Part shown: positions 34,947 through 36,647 of the stretch, piece by piece
How the letters are laid out: the number at the start of each line of letters is the position of its first letter
Position numbering within the stretch: the stretch's first letter is position 1
IMG/VR virus record: IMGVR_UViG_3300010354_000014
Coordinates: 1 to 36,647 of that record
DNA: 36,647 nucleotides
Direction: 5' to 3' (one strand)
Source of the DNA: a virus
Position numbers and translations under genes: made by a program
The notes under the pieces: model-generated
The model's input: only the letters and a program-made list of their open reading frames with translations
What the model was told of the DNA's origin: nothing
The model's database searches: none

Positions 34947-36647
34947 ATGGCAACCGAAACCCAACTCTTAAAACTCGACCTCGACACGAAAGACTTCATC
35001 GAAAAAACAAGCGAGGCGGACGCGAAACTCGGGCAGATTGGCGACCCGTCAAAACTCACGGGTTTGATTGACGGCCTCGCAAGCGTGACGAAAGTTTTGG
35101 GAGTGATTGGGACGATCGGCCTTGCAGCAAAGGCCGCGCTCGACCTTTCGCTTGAGGCGGAAAACGTCCGCCTTGTGAATCAGCAATTTGAGATTCTGAC
35201 GCGAAATGCGGGCCTAGCTGGTTCAACGCTCAAGGATTCATTGACTCAGATTGCGGACGGCCTCGTTGACGATACCGACTTGCTAAAGGCGGCAAACGCG
35301 GCGGTCGTTCAGCTTGGCGGAAATGCCGAGCGATTGCCTGAGATTTTTGGTCTCGCCAAAAGTGTGACGACCGCTTTCGGCGGCGACATTCTCGACAATT
35401 TTTCGCGATTGAACGAAGCGGTTGCGACCGGAAACCTTCGCGGCTTGCGGCAATATGGATTGATTGTCGATCAAGACCTTGCGCTGCGAAACTATGCCCG
35501 CACCGTTGGCACGACGGTTGACGCGCTTTCTGAACAGGAAAGACGTTCGGCAATTTTGAACGCGATTTTGGAGCGCGGAAAAACTGCGCTTGCGGGCGTG
35601 TCGGATGAAGTCGCCGTCAATACGAACGCCTGGACGCGGCTCAACGTCGCGCTGGGACAATTGAAAGAATCCGCTGCGATTGCGTTTGATCGCGTATTCG
35701 GCGGCGTCATTAAAGCGGAAATCACTGGGTTCACGGCGATTGCGAACGACCTCACGCGATTTTTGACCGCGAAATTTGGAAGCGGACCCGAGGCCGCCCG
35801 AGCGCAGTTTGAGCGATTGACGGAACAGATTAACGCCTCGGGCGCGAACGTATTCGACCTTCAAACGAAAATCGAAACGCTTTCGGCGCGATATGGGGAA
35901 GGCGCAAAGTATCTTTCCGACTATACCGAAGCGGTCCGGTTGCTCGCGTTTGAAGAAGAAAGGCTCAAAGGACTTCGAGCGCAAGCGGCGGAACTGAAGG
36001 GCGTAGCGGGCGGCGGACCGGAAGAGACCGCGCAAGCAAGCGCAGACCGAACGATTGCCGTTGATGAAGAGGCCGCCGCACGTCGGCTTGAGGTTGCCTC
36101 AAAGTTCGAGGCCGACCTGTACAATCTGCAATTGAACCGCGTCAATCAAGAGGTGCAAGTCGCGACCTCGATTGAAGAGGTGGACCGATTGCAGAATGAG
36201 CGGCGCGTCCTCATGAGCCAGCTAGTTCTTGAAAAAGAACAGCAAGCGCAAGCGGCGGTCCTTGAGGGTAAAATGACGGCCGATCAAGCCGAAGCGCAGT
36301 CGGTCGAACTGCGAAAAGCGTTAGTCGCGGACCTTCGCTCGGTTGAAATGAGGGCCGAGGATGAACGGTTACGGGCGCTTCAGAATTTCGCCGCAGTGTC
36401 GGCGAATACGGCATCGGGTTTTGTTGCGGGATTCAAAGCGGCGTCGGCCAATGCTTCCCGTGACGTCGGAAACTTTTCAAAACTCGGGCAAACCGCGTTC
36501 AATTCATTTTCAGCAAACGCGGCAAACGCCTTCATGGAACTTGGGAAAGGAACGAAATCCGCGACGGAAGTCATGAAGTCGTTTTTCCTGAATGCGTTGG
36601 CGGACATTGCTCAATCTCAAGGGTCAATCATGCTCGCAAACATTTAC
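34947..36647 (+). CDS. Tail tape measure protein, N-terminal part
   Basis: ATG 34947 follows the chaperone stop directly. The frame is open to the window end and continues at base 1, giving about 677 aa in total. Residues about 30-60 contain the hydrophobic stretch VLGVIGTIGLAAKAALDLSL; the centre has PhageMin-tail-type sequence (DDTDLLKAANAAVVQLGG, RLPEIFGLAKSVTTAFGG) and a long coiled coil (residues about 290-490, FEADLYNLQLNRVNQEVQVA etc.). Tape measures set tail length at about 1.5 angstrom per residue, which suggests a tail near 100 nm (estimate). Bases 36525-36647 repeat bases 1-123. Confidence 0.85.
   Translation, partial: MATETQLLKLDLDTKDFIEKTSEADAKLGQIGDPSKLTGLIDGLASVTKVLGVIGTIGLAAKAALDLSLEAENVRLVNQQFEILTRNAGLAGSTLKDSLTQIADGLVDDTDLLKAANAAVVQLGGNAERLPEIFGLAKSVTTAFGGDILDNFSRLNEAVATGNLRGLRQYGLIVDQDLALRNYARTVGTTVDALSEQERRSAILNAILERGKTALAGVSDEVAVNTNAWTRLNVALGQLKESAAIAFDRVFGGVIKAEITGFTAIANDLTRFLTAKFGSGPEAARAQFERLTEQINASGANVFDLQTKIETLSARYGEGAKYLSDYTEAVRLLAFEEERLKGLRAQAAELKGVAGGGPEETAQASADRTIAVDEEAAARRLEVASKFEADLYNLQLNRVNQEVQVATSIEEVDRLQNERRVLMSQLVLEKEQQAQAAVLEGKMTADQAEAQSVELRKALVADLRSVEMRAEDERLRALQNFAAVSANTASGFVAGFKAASANASRDVGNFSKLGQTAFNSFSANAANAFMELGKGTKSATEVMKSFFLNALADIAQSQGSIMLANIY
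36525..36647. repeat. Direct terminal repeat, right copy
   Basis: Identical to bases 1-123; shows that the contig closes into a circle inside the tape-measure gene. Confidence 0.9.

Noticed and set aside
35283-36035. A 250-codon open frame on the - strand inside the tape-measure gene
   Set aside because: It mirrors the + strand coding frame, has Arg/Ser/Phe-rich shadow composition and no ribosome site; the same holds for long - strand frames at 24677-25417 and 28087-28821.

Overview
The window is a complete, closed genome of a tailed double-stranded DNA phage of about 36.5 kb. The last 123 bases (36525-36647) repeat bases 1-123 exactly and in the same reading frame, so the unit length is 36524 bp and the molecule was linearised inside the tape-measure gene. 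Gene content (HK97-type head genes, terminator, tail tube, frameshifted tail chaperone, tape measure of about 677 aa, no sheath seen) indicates a siphovirus. A lysis lipoprotein with a lipobox, a lytic transglycosylase and a heptosyltransferase-like enzyme point to a Gram-negative host; I cannot name the host. No integrase, excisionase or CI-like repressor is visible, so a lytic lifestyle is likely. Except for rusA, every gene is on the + strand, mostly with ATGA/GTGA/TTGA stop-start overlaps that imply translational coupling.

Layout on the circle. Bases 1-9550 hold the tail tip and adhesins: end of the tape measure, a distal tail protein candidate, a 719-aa fibre with DH.H repeats, a seven-repeat RCC1 propeller protein, a glycosyltransferase and a methyltransferase, a large hub-like protein and a small tail protein. 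Bases 9547-10895 form the lysis cassette: transglycosylase, small holin candidate, and three overlapping membrane or lipoprotein genes. Bases 10896-11155 are a non-coding regulatory gap. Bases 11156-16162 are the early replication/recombination operon: ERF annealing protein, SSB, a replication initiator that carries iteron-like repeats inside its own gene, a MazG-like protein, zinc-ribbon proteins, an OrfA-like HTH and a Fis-like HTH. The rusA resolvase follows on the - strand (16156-16620). Bases 16685-21501 are a second adhesin module with a beta-helix-like fibre and a strong terminator.

Bases 21543-24371 hold a ParB-domain DNA methyltransferase and the two terminase subunits. A tRNA-like cloverleaf and a 24-codon micro-gene come next. 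Bases 24572-31495 are the head genes (Mu F-like protein, portal, protease-scaffold fusion, decoration protein, major capsid). Bases 31559-34946 are connector, tail completion, terminator, tail tube and chaperone genes with an A AAA AAG slippery site, and the tape measure closes the circle.

The points most worth a second look are the candidate replication origin inside the initiator gene (10-bp repeats that are out of phase with codons, followed by a polypyrimidine mirror tract and an AT-rich stretch); the tRNA-like element with a 14-nt anticodon loop; the RCC1 propeller next to a GT9/methyltransferase pair in the tail module; and a leader upstream of the holin candidate that can form two exclusive stems.
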